64,000 nucleotides of DNA from Mesostigma viride (GCA_009746045.1 RPFO01000644.1:1113201-1177200), one strand, 5' to 3'. Positions 48,335 to 59,329 are shown, counted from the stretch's first letter. Notes: a model not told the origin generated them from the sequence alone. Numbers and translations: made by a program.

Positions 48335-49049
48335 TTATCAAGGGGGTGACTATGAAGGTAGCACTTGTTATTAGCTTCTGTATCATTTAATTTTTCGCAA
48401 CCAGTAATTTTCGTATGATGTATTTCCGTATTTCATCAGCGTTCAGGGCCAGGAAAGTCTCGACGCAGTGATCAGATTGCCTTTCTGTCCTAATGAGATT
48501 GCTAGCTTTCCGCTAGCCTTCTTTTTGCGGTTTTGGCATGGCGCAGTTTACAAGTAGTAGTGTCCCTGCGGGTACCATCAACAAGGTAAAGTCGTCATAT
48601 CATTCGGTAAGTAATCTCGGACAGGTTGTTAAAGGTTTGTGGTGTTAAGTTCGCTAACTTACTACTCCTGTGTACTAGTTCGTAGTTGAGGTTTTGTACA
48701 ACCGTCGTCGTAAGATTTTCATCAGTTTTGTTCATGATTAGCTGCGTCTGTACCTAATATTCTAGAACGATGATTGATTTAACATCTAAATAAGTCGTAG
48801 ACAGTAGCACGATGGTTTCTATTGCCTAAATTCTTCAGGAAAGATGGTATCATGGCCACTGAGTTTTTTGTCAGCCTTTTGGCTTTGCCAGTAAAGGACG
48901 CCTGTGCAGTTGTGCAGTCCATGCAACATCTATGTATGAAGGCCCCAGTGCCTTGCTGACGTAGAAAAGAAGTTCGATGCAGCGTTTATATATTTTATTC
49001 CTTGGCATGCATATGGAGGTCATTTCTCATGTTCTAGATGCATGGGTAA
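48335..49049. other. unannotated stretch of the outer element
   Basis: Nothing recognised. Confidence 0.4.
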
Positions 49050-49422
49050 CAACGCCCCTTGCACCCGGAGAGGTTGCGCTGGATTAGGACAAATTGCGAA
49101 ATTTAGGACACTTTTGATGCCAACTCAAGAAAATAACTTCATCTGGGTCCCTTTTATGGGATTATATGTGGCTGACATTGATTCTTGCTATTTTTCTCGA
49201 TCTCACACTTGTCCAACTGGAAAACGAAGAGGGGTTGCGCTGGATTAAGACAAATTGCGGTAGGCATCAGAAGTTTCTTAAATGACAAGTTGATAAACAC
49301 GTTTTTTAAAACCAGGGGCATTGGCAAATTTATAAGGTTTGGAATGGTTTTCAACATCTAACTGTATCGGCAGTGGCAATTTACCGTAAAAATACCGTAT
49401 TTCAGTACCAAACGCTATAACA

Positions 49423-49958
49423 GGGTTTTCACACTCGGGTTTTTTTCGGTCGAATTGTTTGGACGCTCCGGCGAAATTCGGCGGACTTTCGGCCAAAAGT
49501 GGTATGCGCCGGAACAGGGCCGTGCACGCGCCGGGCTTGACACGCTGTACAGGCTGCGAAAAAATTGCAAGTTTTTTACGGCTGTTTCCGTGGGCTGGTC
49601 AGACATGTTCAGAATTGGGCATGCGAACCTGATGCGAAGGGAATTTCGACCGTCCAGGTGGACGCATCCTATTGGGTCGGACAAGTAAAAATTTGTGGCG
49701 CGGCGCCCCCCCGGCCACAATTGGGGTGGAATTCCAGTGGTATTGGGTGGTAGACCCATTTGGGGGTCTACCACCCAATACCACTGAATTCCACCTGATT
49801 TGGCCAAATTCAGTGGTATTACGGTGGATCAACGGAAATGACCCGTTTTTCCGTTTCGGACCTTGTTCGGACCGGAAAAACCCAGTGTGAAAAAGTTTCG
49901 TCGAATTTTTCCGCCCAAAACGGAAATTCGACCGAAAAAAACCCGAGTGTGAAAACCC
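49423..49958. mobile_element. 536-bp MITE with ~34-bp TIRs
   Basis: The left end is GGGTTTTCACACTCGGGTTT and continues TTTTCGGTCGAATT; the right end is its inverse. Absent from the corresponding place of the right arm (about 56,115), which serves as empty site. It contains a perfect internal hairpin (GTGGTATTGGGTGGTAGACC inverted around ATTTGGG, 49,730-49,795). Confidence 0.75.
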
Positions 49959-51148
49959 AGTAAACGTTGTCACCACTCGGTGATGACACAATATTCCCAA
50001 GGTATTACAACATGATACGGTATTCCCCAGGTATTATACAACAAGAATGGATCCACTGTGTGCCATTGTGTGGTCGAACACTATCTCATACGTGTGGTGT
50101 TGTCAATTCCGTGGCAGCGACCCTTAACGGCATCAATGTGCGACGTTACCTGCGGGGCTTGGAACCCAGGCATCTCTGAACAATTTTTTACTAGATAATA
50201 AACATGCACCTGCAAGAAGTTGGGCAGGCCAGTGAATACCAGCTATGGCTGCATGGACAGTATGAGAAGAAGCAGCTTACGGAATGTGGCTGAATGGAAA
50301 AGGAGCGACCTCGAATGGAAAAGGAGCGACCTCGATCCGACCAGTCGTTAAGAAGTTATGACGACAGCAATGTCGGCAGGCCACATGTCATCAAGTTAGT
50401 CGTTTCCTATAGAACCTTCTAGAAGATATATTGCGACAGCCATGCTGAGTGAGAGAGTCTAGAGCCTTCTATATTGCGTCAATACCTGCTGAGTCAGATT
50501 GCGCTTTGCGCTATCAATCATGATATTTCTATGCAACATAAAGGCGCGATGGCCTCTGGGCCACAGCCATCTTTACTAACGCAAACACTCACCTGTTTCA
50601 CCTCAACGCAAGAGGCACTTTCCAAAAGTGCGCTGAGCATGCACCGGCCCCCCAACAAGGCCCGATTCCTCGAAACAAGCGGCTGGAGCACAGAAGCGCC
50701 ATCACCGGAACCAGCTACAAAAAATTGCCCGCTATGAAGCCTCAGCCTTGCAACCCCACGTTTCTTCATCCAATACCCATTCCAGCGTCGAATATTAAGT
50801 GGAAAGCATGCAATGTTAGCCGCCACGTATTGCTGGCTTAGCTACACCATGAATCGGCCGCGGATGCCACCTATTTCCCCCTCGCGGGGGCGTGGAAATG
50901 GCAAAGGCATACATGTAGAGTTAATGTACTATCCCGCAGCCCTACATACCGCGAGGGAGATTTCTTAAAAAACTCAATGAATTATGCTAAAAATTAGCTA
51001 GATCATTGATTAGTAACTCGTTGATTCCCCGACAATAATTTGGCCAGCCATAGCTCGGATAGCTAGGATGTCTGGCAATTACTGCGGTCGTGCTGCGTGC
51101 ATACAGTAGCACCTCGGGCAGCCTTGTGTGGAATCGCCTGGCCATAGG

Positions 51149-51560
51149 TACCTTGTGTGGAATCGCCTGGCAGCGCATTCTAACCGTAGAGACTTGTTTC
51201 GAGTACCGGCGGGTGAAACTCTGGTGCCAGATACTCTCGGCCATACCTTGTGTGGAATCGCCTGGCATCGCATTCTAACCGTAGATACTTTTTTCGAGTA
51301 CCGGCGAGTGAAACTCCGGTGCCAGATACTCTGGGCCATACCTTGTGTGGAATCGCCTTGGCATCGCATTCTAACCGTAGATACTTTTTTCGAGTACCGG
51401 CGAGTGAAACTCTGGTGCCAGATACTCTGGGCCATACCTTGTGTGGAATCGCCTTGGCCTCGCATTCTAATCGTAGAGACTTGTTTCGAGTACCGGCGAG
51501 TGAAACTCCGGTGCCAGATACTCGGGGCCATACCTTGTTTTGGAATTTGGAATCGCCTGG
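51149..51560. repeat. 95-bp tandem repeat, about 4.3 copies
   Basis: TACCTTGTGTGGAATCGCCT recurs at 51149, 51244, 51339, 51435 and 51531. Units include TTCGAGTACCGGCGAGTGAA. The period of 95-96 is not a multiple of three, so the 150-210-codon frames here are not supported. Confidence 0.9.
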
Positions 51561-51739
51561 CATCGCCTTCCAAGATACGCCAGGTCCCGCTTGAATTTTT
51601 GCCAGCGACCTCCGGGATTGTTGGCAGCGCAATGCCGAGAACTGACGATGGCGGATGACTATGTCGGATTTTAGTGGCTGGATGCATGAAAAATGTCGGG
51701 AGTTTCAACATAATGATAGGGGTTAACGATATAATTTAT

Positions 51740-51990
51740 GTTACGCAGGAGATTCCTGTCGACAGTGGGCATTGGAAAAAAAAGGATGATGCCAAGAAAG
51801 AGGACCTTTTGGGCGGTGCTAACCACCCGTGCCTCAAAAATTGCGGCAAGCAGGTGCATGGTTTCTGCACCGGAATGTTTCAAGAGCCGGATGCGGAAGA
51901 GGGAACGCGGGATGGACTTGCCCGGAGTGTGGTGGGCCAGGGCGCCGTTCAGAACCAAACGATGATACCATGGCGGTAGATAACAAGCCC
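51740..51990 (+). pseudogene. broken inverted copy of the PHD-like exon
   Basis: It repeats 54,540-54,785 in the other orientation: NCGKQVHGFCTGMFQEPDAE in one frame, then WTCPECGGPGRRSEPND in another. It shares the acceptor-like CAG|GAGATT start. The frame change in the middle makes it non-coding. Confidence 0.65.
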
Positions 51991-52822
51991 AGCGGCCCGG
52001 ACCTGCCAACCGACAATCAAAGTTCTACCTTATACTATGGCCATAATGTGTGAAGCTAGCGTTTTCACGTTTGTTGCTTTCTGACGACAATACTGTGTGA
52101 AGTCATTATGTGTCCTGACATGACTTATTGCCCATGATGACTTAGAACTGTGGGAGAATCTCTCATGCATTATATGGACCATGCCACATAGAGCCGGAAT
52201 CACGTCCATGTTCGTTTCACGGTTGGACAAGTTTGAGATTGAGAAAATTAATGTCCCCTACATTAGAATCAATGTTAGCCACACATAAGGAGACCAAATC
52301 AACTTATTTTCTTGAGTCGGCATCAAAAGTGTCCTAAATTTCGCAATTTGTCCTAATCCAGTGCAACACCTCGAACATGGACGTACGTGATTCCAGCTCT
52401 TTGTGGCATGGTGCATATATTGCATGAGAGATTCTTCCACACTTCTAAGTCATCATGGGCAATACGTCATGTCACTGACTCATCATGACTGCACACAGTG
52501 ACCATAATCAAATGCAGATTTTATGTTGGCAATTATACTCATAATGTCTCGCAACTGATTCTGCCATTTTCAATCCATTATCATGATCTACATGTTATTC
52601 CAAGGCGTTACAAGGCATCACATTGTCATCACAAAGGCAATCATCGCTCGCTTGCGTAGTGCACGCCAAGGGTAGTTATCAACTTGACTGATGCCTGGTT
52701 CCTTGAATGGCGTAGGCCATCAGTGATGGGTGGAAATATGGCATTGCGGCATGCTGCATGGGCTGATGTGCTGCCTAATTCACACTGACTTGATGGTGCC
52801 AGTGCCAATATAGGGGTTCATA

Positions 52823-53623
52823 CTACCACGCCGCCCTTCCTGACATCCATTGCCACCCAGCGGCTGTCAGCTGCCAACCCGGTGGCGCGGTCGGTGCCGG
52901 CGGCGTTGGAACCTGCTGCCATCCCGCACTAGCTGTCCACTGCCAACCAGGTGGCCCGGTTGGTGCCGGTGGGGCTAGTGCCTGCTGCCACGGGCCTGTT
53001 GATGTCAGCTGCCAACCCGGTGGCGCCGCTGCGGGCGGTGCGGTCGGTGCCGGCGGTGCTGGTGCCTGCTGCCACGGGCCTGTTGATGTCAGCTGCCAAC
53101 CCGGTGGCGCCACTGCGGGCGGTGCGGTCGGTGCCGGCGGTGCTGGTTCCTGCTGCCACCCTGTTGATGTCACCTGCCAACCCGGTGGCGCCGCTGCGGG
53201 CGGTGCCGGCGGTGCTGGTGCCTGCTGCCACCCTGTTGATGTCACCTGCCAACCCGGTGGCGCCGCTGCGGGCGGTGCGGTCGGTGCCAGTGGTACGGAT
53301 GCTGGTGGCATTGGTGCTGATGGTGCTGATGCAGGCAGCGCTTGTGTTGGTTCCATCTGCGTTGTTCTTGCTGATGCAAGCTGATGCATCAGCTGTTGCA
53401 TCTGCTGCAGTTGCTGTTGATGGTCCGCTGCCTGTTTTTGCATCATGTCCACAACTTGCTGCAGTAGCTTTGAGGATACATCTTGCTGCTGTGGCAGTGG
53501 TGGTTGTGGCAGCGGTGGTCGCGACGGTGTGCGGTCGCACTCTTGCTTGCGTGGCCGCTTCACAGGCGGGGGATCTGCTTTCTTGGTTGGCTTTGCTCCC
53601 CGTTCTTGGTGGGTGTTTGTCAC
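52823..53623 (-). CDS. GW-repeat protein (transposon-borne, function unknown)
   Basis: A 266-codon frame ending at TAG 52823-52825; the listed start is GTG, so the true start or exon boundary is upstream and unknown. Residues 10-30 hold a basic KRPRKQE (nuclear-signal-like). About 45-90 is Gln/Met-rich and probably coiled coil (VVDMMQKQAADHQQQLQQMQ). From about 125 to the end, six imperfect repeats of PPGWQ-(V/L/W)-T...GWQQ lie in Pro/Ala-rich linker, with about ten GW dipeptides. GW repeats in flexible linkers are how AGO-hook proteins bind Argonaute; similarity here is only in pattern. The plus-strand and other minus-strand long frames over the same repeats are shadows. Confidence 0.55.
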   Translation of the reverse strand: MTNTHQERGAKPTKKADPPPVKRPRKQECDRTPSRPPLPQPPLPQQQDVSSKLLQQVVDMMQKQAADHQQQLQQMQQLMHQLASARTTQMEPTQALPASAPSAPMPPASVPLAPTAPPAAAPPGWQVTSTGWQQAPAPPAPPAAAPPGWQVTSTGWQQEPAPPAPTAPPAVAPPGWQLTSTGPWQQAPAPPAPTAPPAAAPPGWQLTSTGPWQQALAPPAPTGPPGWQWTASAGWQQVPTPPAPTAPPGWQLTAAGWQWMSGRAAW

Positions 53624-53678
53624 CCTCCATCCGAGGCCGATGCAGCCCGAGGCCGGAGCTCCCGTGAGCGCTCAGCCA

Positions 53679-54443
53679 TCACAGGCGTTGCAGAGTGGAT
53701 GATTTCAACTGAGCCGCTGTGTGGGAAATCATTTGCCGAAAGGATGCAAGGCTTTGCTGCACAATTGCCAAGAATAAAGTCCTGCAATTCTGCTTGGAAT
53801 TGTGCAAACCATGTGGCTGCCCGCTTTGTGCTGGAGTTGCCACTGATGGTGCAGGCCCTCCGTTCTCGGTCACCACAAGGATGACGCTGTTCCGGAAATG
53901 GACAGCCTGTGCTCCCTTCCTGCAGGCACTTTGGAGAGTCTTTACGTAGCTGTACTCGCTTTGCAGCACCAGCATCACTTTCGCCTCCTGGGTCTTGACC
54001 TCACCAACTGCCACCCCAAAGGCATTCCAGCCGGGCACCTTCAACACTGCGCCCTGCAGCGGCCCAATGACATCAAAATCCCCCCGTTTACCTGCTGATG
54101 CTGACGGGTTTGCTGGCGGCGATGCTTCTGGCGATGGGAGGATTGAGGGGTTGGCCGATGGTGCCGCCGAGGGCGTGTGTGGGCCCTTGCTGGAGCTGTC
54201 CGGTGACGTGAACAATTGCCGTGAACAATCGTCGACCTCGGATGAAGTTTTTTGCGATGCAGGGCAACCCGTGATGGGTGGAGGCGGGCTTTCCTCTTGT
54301 GGGATGCTGCCTTGTGGATCCGATAAACCACTGCCGTCTTCTGCACCCGGCGGATTTGGATCTTTGTCCTCGGTGGATCCGGAGCTTGGTAGCTCCTCGT
54401 CATGCATCGTCGTCATCGTCATCGTGCTTGGCCTTGTGGTCAT
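53679..54443 (-). CDS. acidic Ser/Pro-rich protein, probably continuous with the PHD-like ORF
   Basis: A 254-codon frame. The first ~120 residues are acidic and Ser/Pro-rich (DEELPSSGSTEDKD, ASPPANPSASAGK). Residues 125-205 look folded (DFDVIGPLQGAVLKVPGWNA, VKTQEAKVMLVLQSEYSYVK). It overlaps the 3' end of the upstream frame at an alternating GAC/GAT tract where one base would join them. No family recognised. The in-frame ATG at its start is probably internal. Confidence 0.5.
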   Translation of the reverse strand: MTTRPSTMTMTTMHDEELPSSGSTEDKDPNPPGAEDGSGLSDPQGSIPQEESPPPPITGCPASQKTSSEVDDCSRQLFTSPDSSSKGPHTPSAAPSANPSILPSPEASPPANPSASAGKRGDFDVIGPLQGAVLKVPGWNAFGVAVGEVKTQEAKVMLVLQSEYSYVKTLQSACRKGAQAVHFRNSVILVVTENGGPAPSVATPAQSGQPHGLHNSKQNCRTLFLAIVQQSLASFRQMISHTAAQLKSSTLQRL

Positions 54444-54789
54444 GAAGATCTGGCAAACTGTCCAAATCGGCCTCGGTCACCGGCTTGTATTTCCAGAAGT
54501 CGGGAGGAAGCGGTGAAAATTTTTCGGTTATGGGGTCGGGGCCGTTGGGCTCGTTGTCTACCGCCATGGCCTCATCGTTTGGTCCTGAACGGCGCCCTGG
54601 CCCACCACAATCGAGGCAGGTCCATACCGTTCCCTCTTCCGCATCCGGCTCTTGAAACATTCCGGTGCAGAGACCATGCATCTGCTTGCCGCAATTAATT
54701 GAGGCATGGGTGGTTAGCACTGCCCAAAAGGTCGTTTCTCTTGGCATCATCCTAAACTTTTTCCAACTTTCGACAGAAATCTCCTGCAT
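54400..54789 (-). CDS. half-PHD-finger-like ORF
   Basis: A 129-codon frame. The ATG at 54787-54789 may be only the edge of an acceptor (ATGCAG|GAG), since the inverted copy at 51,740 keeps CAG|GAGATT but not the ATG. NCGKQMHGLC, then VWTCLDC, gives C-H-C-(W)-C-x2-C, the second half of a PHD finger, which usually reads histone tails. The C-terminal part is FWKYKPVTEADLDSLPDLHD followed by a run of Asp. The frame closes within that Asp run, where the 53,679-54,443 frame takes over. Confidence 0.55.
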   Translation of the reverse strand: MQEISVESWKKFRMMPRETTFWAVLTTHASINCGKQMHGLCTGMFQEPDAEEGTVWTCLDCGGPGRRSGPNDEAMAVDNEPNGPDPITEKFSPLPPDFWKYKPVTEADLDSLPDLHDHKAKHDDDDDDA

Positions 54790-56310
54790 AACGCAATGCT
54801 GATACTTCCGACATTTCTCATGCTAGAATCCGGCATTGCCATCCGCCATCGTCAGCTCTCGCGCAGAGCCGGCATTGCGGTGCCAACATCCGCTGGCATC
54901 TTGCAAATTAAATTCAAGCAGGTACTGGCGGGAATGTTGCTTCGCTTGGCAGAAACAAAATTCCGAAGTCGATGCAAAGTCTTCGCTTCTGGCATCCGGC
55001 CAGGTTTGACGGACTGGCTCGACTGATTCCAGGCATCGTATCTTGGCATCCGAAGGCGATGCTAGACGATTCCAGGCGATGCTAGACGATTCCAAACAAC
55101 TGGTATGGCCTGAGTATCTGGCACCAGATTTTCGTTCGCCGATACTAGACAAGTTCTTCTACGGTTACAGTTTGTAGTAAATCCATTGGTACCAAAGTAA
55201 ACTACTAGTATGTAGGTACATCTCAGCCCATCATCATATCTTATTTCAGCATCGTATCTTGGCACCGGAAGAAAATTAGTGCTGAATGCTAGGAATCGCC
55301 TGGCGGTCGGCGGAATCTCCCTGTAAGCAGCGTATCTTGCCTCGGTCACTGCCTGAGGTGCCATGCCAGCCACGCCCGAAGTTAATTACCTAGGGATCCG
55401 CTCAGAAAAGCCAAGCTACGAGCTATGTATGGCTGGCCAGCTTATTGTCGGGGAATTAATATGTTACAGATATATCCAGAGGTGATATTTCGAGAAGTTA
55501 ATTTGATACAAAGAGCTATGGAAAATATATACCAGATCTGGCCGGGTTGTGCATGAAATGAGCACGTTGCCATGGCAGGTTCCATACGTATACATTTGTG
55601 CATGGCCGATTCATGGTGCAGCTAGGCAAGCATTTGGCGGTGAACATCGCATGCTTTACACTTTGTTTAACGCTGGCGGTGGGTACTGGACGAAGAAACA
55701 CGTGGGTATGTAAGGCTAAGGCTAGCTGGCAATTTTACGAAGGTTCCTGTTGTGGTGCTTCTTGAATCCATGCTGCTTGTTTCTTTCGAGGAATCGGCAG
55801 CCCTACACTACATGTACTTGTATGCATGGTGCAGGCCTCGTTGAGGGGCCGCTGCATGCTCTGCGTGATTTTAGAACATTGCTTTTGCAGGTGGATGTTT
55901 ATTATCTAGTCGAGAATTATTCAGAGATGCATGGATTCCAGGCCCTGCAGATTATATTGCACAATTTGATGCCGGTAAGGGTCGCTGCCACGAAATTGAC
56001 GACACCACACGCATGAGTAAGTGCTCGATGACACAAGGATACACCGTATATGCATTCTTGTTTTAGTATACCTTGGTAATATCGCATCATCGTCGACAAT
56101 GCTCTTGTGGTGACGCCGTTGACAGCATTTGGTACTGAAACATGGCACTTTTACTGTAAATTCCCGCTGCCAATAGAATTGTTTGGTGAAACCCATTCTA
56201 AACCATATTTCCCAAGGCCTCCGGTTCGGCCAAACACGTTTTTCAACATTTCATTTAGGACACTTCTGATGCCTTCCGCACTTAATTGTCCTAATCCAGC
56301 GCAACACCTC
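54500..56310 (-). repeat. right arm of large imperfect inverted repeat
   Basis: Partner of 49,200-52,050; see that entry. It includes the exon encoding the half-PHD finger. Confidence 0.7.
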
Positions 56311-56319
56311 CATGTATGT

Positions 56320-57440
56320 ATATACCATTCTACATGTATGTAGAATGGGTTTCCTCGGTGTTTCAAACCATGCAATGTTGACCTCAGCCACCGCACACTA
56401 GGGACGCGGGCTGCAAGCACGTTCGCAGCTAATAGGCCGGCAATGTTCCACGCCCTACGGGATGCCGTAAACGTGCAAGAAAAGGCGAAACGCCCATTTG
56501 ATCCACCGGACAGGTATTTCCCTCGTCTCCAGCTTTCTATCTGAGCTTAATACGCTTCTGTTGCGGAAATTGTATGCAGAGTTATCACAATTTCAGGAAA
56601 TATCAACAAGAGCATGGACCAGGTACAGTATATATAGAACGTGCGTGGACTGGCCAGTAAGTCAATTTCCTGGTCTGGAAGTCGCCTCAAAGTTGCACCC
56701 GCACGGCCAGCAAATGCTGGGCCGCTGCCATTCCCACTTCACAAACACACCCTCTTTCAGAATCTGTCCAGTATTGTTGCCTAATGCATCCCCGTTCGAA
56801 AGAGCGACATGATGAAACCACACTGCGAAAGAAACAACGCAGTTTGTTTAACATGCCACGGCGCCGACTATACCTCAAGACCATATTAGCTGTGAAATGA
56901 CGGCGGGACAATGACGGGGTATTGACGCGCAATGACGAGACGATGACGCGCGTGATGAATAGGGAACTGTTTGATAACCAAAGGTTAGTGGTTACTTGTT
57001 GTAGACTTATAGGTCGTTGATTATTCAATGAAGAGGTGAAACACTGTTGTTTTTGTTCATTCTTGCATGCACTGACTTCCGCCATGAATCCGACTGAACT
57101 GAACTGAACACCGCGCGGCAGATCAATCGCCAACCGCGTCAACTCTTGCAGGTACATATCGGAACCTGCACGCCGATTGGCGACAATTTATTCCTTCGGA
57201 CGAAAGTGTACGGCGTACTTTTGGTATACTTGCAGGTTTGTTGCGATTATGTATGTTGCATTGCTGAACCTCAAGAATGGGTAGGTTACAGTTGCGGAAC
57301 TAGTTGCGATACTCGAGCACGCTCCCATTTCTCATCCAAATATCACTTTTGATAAGTGAAGGTGCCATGGTGTGCCCATGGATACCTGTCCTTAATCGAA
57401 GTGGATGATAATTTTTTTTTTTGAGTTGCGATTCTTGTTG
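56320..57440. other. unannotated stretch near the right end of the outer element
   Basis: No exon recognised. It contains TGACGCGC-type motifs (about 56,925-56,955) and a T13 run at about 57,410-57,422. Confidence 0.4.
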
Positions 57441-58064
57441 CGATACTGCGGGTGACCCCTGTAGATAACAGGACGGTGACAACATGCACTACATACAATT
57501 GATGTACATTGTAGGCCACATGGATCGCCTGGTCAGGTGAGTCCAGAGCAATTGTTGAACAGTCAGGGGTCCATGGGCCTAGCTAGGTAAGCCTTTCCAA
57601 ACACACACACAAACACACAGAAACCATCTCTGGTGACGTGGGATGACATGGGCAAATGGGCAGGGCAGGGCTTCGCTTGGCTGCATGTGTGGTTGGTAAT
57701 CAGTGCCATCAAACTGGAACCCCAAAAAATATATCACAAAGAGTAATAAGAGGCAAGGCACTATTGCTCTCTACCGCTACACAATTGTACCGTGCACACA
57801 TCCACATCCACCTGGTCCGTGTGCGAGGATGCCAGACTTGCAGTACCCAATGAGTGCGCACAGCATGGAAGCCAATCCCAGCTCACAACTGTGCAGGCAA
57901 AAACACATGGCATCCAAGAAAAACTTCAATGCGAGCGCTGACTAGCGCCGTGCAGGCAGACTCTAAGATAGTAAGTGCTAGTAAGGGACTGTAGTTAGCC
58001 TATCACTGCAGGGCTGCTGGACATGTACATAGATAACTAACCGGTGTGACGACGCAGTGCTCAC

Positions 58065-58136
58065 ATTTGGGTCAGTGCCGTCAAATACCCCAGCTCAGGC
58101 GGGATGGTGCCACTGAGACGGTTTGATGACACCAGC
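58065..58136 (-). CDS. LRR exon, locus 2
   Basis: 72 bases, phase 2-2. Reads NRLSGTIPPELGYLTALTQM. Confidence 0.85.
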
Positions 58137-58649
58137 CTGCCAGCGAACAGCGGGGCCATGATGACAAATGCACATGCACCGATAACGCAAGTCAGTGTGC
58201 AGTGTCCAGGACGCAGCACACCAAAGCACAGCCGAGTAATGGATGGGCCGTTAGCCACAACAAACCTCTTGCTCTGTGATTGTTGTACGCACGTGCCATC
58301 AAACTGGAACCCCAAAAAATATGTCACAAAAGAGTAATACGAGGCAAGGCACTAATGCTCTCTACTGCTACACAATACTGTGCACACATCCACATCCACA
58401 CGGTCCGTGTGCGAGGATGCCAGACTTGCAGTACCCAATGAGTGCGCACAGCATGGAAGCCAATCCCAGCTCACAACTGTGCAGGAAAAAACACGTGGGA
58501 CAAGAAGCACGTCTATGCGGTGTAGCACCGCACGCAGACTAGTAAGTGCTAGTACTTAATTAAGCCTTGCCTAGCACCGCAGTGCAGTGCTGGACATCGA
58601 TAGTTAGCCGGTTACACGAAGGTTACATAACTGATCACGCAGTGCTTAC

Positions 58650-58730
58650 AGCTGTATCAGGGACGTCAAAAAACCCAGCGGGGACAGCAGAGGTGGGAGG
58701 GTGCCACTCAGTAAGTTTATGTCCACCATC
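58650..58730 (-). CDS. LRR exon with a three-codon insertion, locus 2
   Basis: 81 bases, phase 2-2, GTAAGC donor. Reads LLSGTLPPLLSPLGFLTSL. The nine extra bases fall between PP and LG and keep the frame, lengthening one repeat from 24 to 27 residues. Confidence 0.75.
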
Positions 58731-59257
58731 CTGCCAGCGAACAGCGGGGCCATGATGGCAAATGCACATGCACCGATAGGGCAAGTCAGTGTGCAGTGTC
58801 CAGGACGCAGCACACTGGTCAAAGCACAGCCGAGAAATGGATGGGCCGTTAGTCGCTAACCTCTTGCTCTGTGATTGTTGTACGCACGTGCAATCAAACT
58901 GGAACCCCAAAAAATATGTCACGAAAGAGTAATAAGAGGCAAGGCACTATTGCTCTCTTCCGCTACACAATACCGTGCACACATCCAAATCCACATGGTC
59001 CGTGTACGAGGATGCCAGACTTCAGTACCCAATGAGTGCCGGCGCACAGCTAGCATGCATGGAAAGCCAATCCCAGCTGACAACTGTTCAGGCAAAAACA
59101 CATGGATGGGACAAGAAGCATGTCTATGCGGTGACTAGCGCCGCACGCAGACTAGTAAGTGCCAGTAAGTTAGTTAGCCTATCACTGCAGGGCTGCTGGA
59201 CGTACCTAGATAATTAACCGGTGTGACACGAAGGTTAACTGACAACACATCGCTCAC

Positions 59258-59329
59258 AGAATCTCCAGGGATGACAAAGACCCCAGCTCAGGCGGGATGG
59301 TGCCACTCAGACCGTTCGATGACAAGGAC
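59258..59329 (-). CDS. LRR exon, locus 2
   Basis: 72 bases, phase 2-2. Reads NGLSGTIPPELGSLSSLEIL. Confidence 0.85.

Larger units (their letters stand above)
49050..52390 (+). repeat. left arm of large imperfect inverted repeat
   Basis: Blocks at 49.2-50.2, 50.83-51.06, 51.1-51.6 and 51.66-52.05 kb match, in inverted order, 56.3-55.87, 55.65-55.40, 55.37-54.9 and 54.82-54.5 kb. In addition 49,050-49,170 is inverted to 52,255-52,385 (CTGGATTAGGACAAATTGCG). The arm is longer than its partner mainly through a 536-base MITE and a tandem repeat. Confidence 0.7.
42031..57461. mobile_element. 15.43-kb DNA transposon with 38-bp TIRs and TA target duplication
   Basis: The left end starts CAGGGGTCACCCGCAGTATC and runs identical for 38 bases to the reverse complement of the right end at 57,461. 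Flanks are CACACTA (left) and TAGATAAC (right). Locus 1 has the uninterrupted CACACTAGATAACAG at about 18,173-18,187, so insertion duplicated only TA. CAG ends with TA duplication fit pogo/Tc1-mariner-like elements; CAGGGG-type ends also occur in other groups, so I leave the superfamily open. Contents: nested hAT (42,561-48,326), large inverted repeat, and minus-strand ORFs at 52.8-54.8 kb. No recognisable DDE transposase. Confidence 0.85.

Noticed and set aside
51079-51711. 210- and 176-codon frames with VSGT/SLAGTRNK repeats
   Set aside because: 95-bp tandem repeat; frames on both strands, no start or domain support.
52951-53667. 238-codon plus-strand and 233-codon second minus-strand frames over the GW-repeat gene
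   Set aside because: Shadows of a GC-rich tandem repeat; only the GW register has a sensible N-terminal basic and coiled-coil part.
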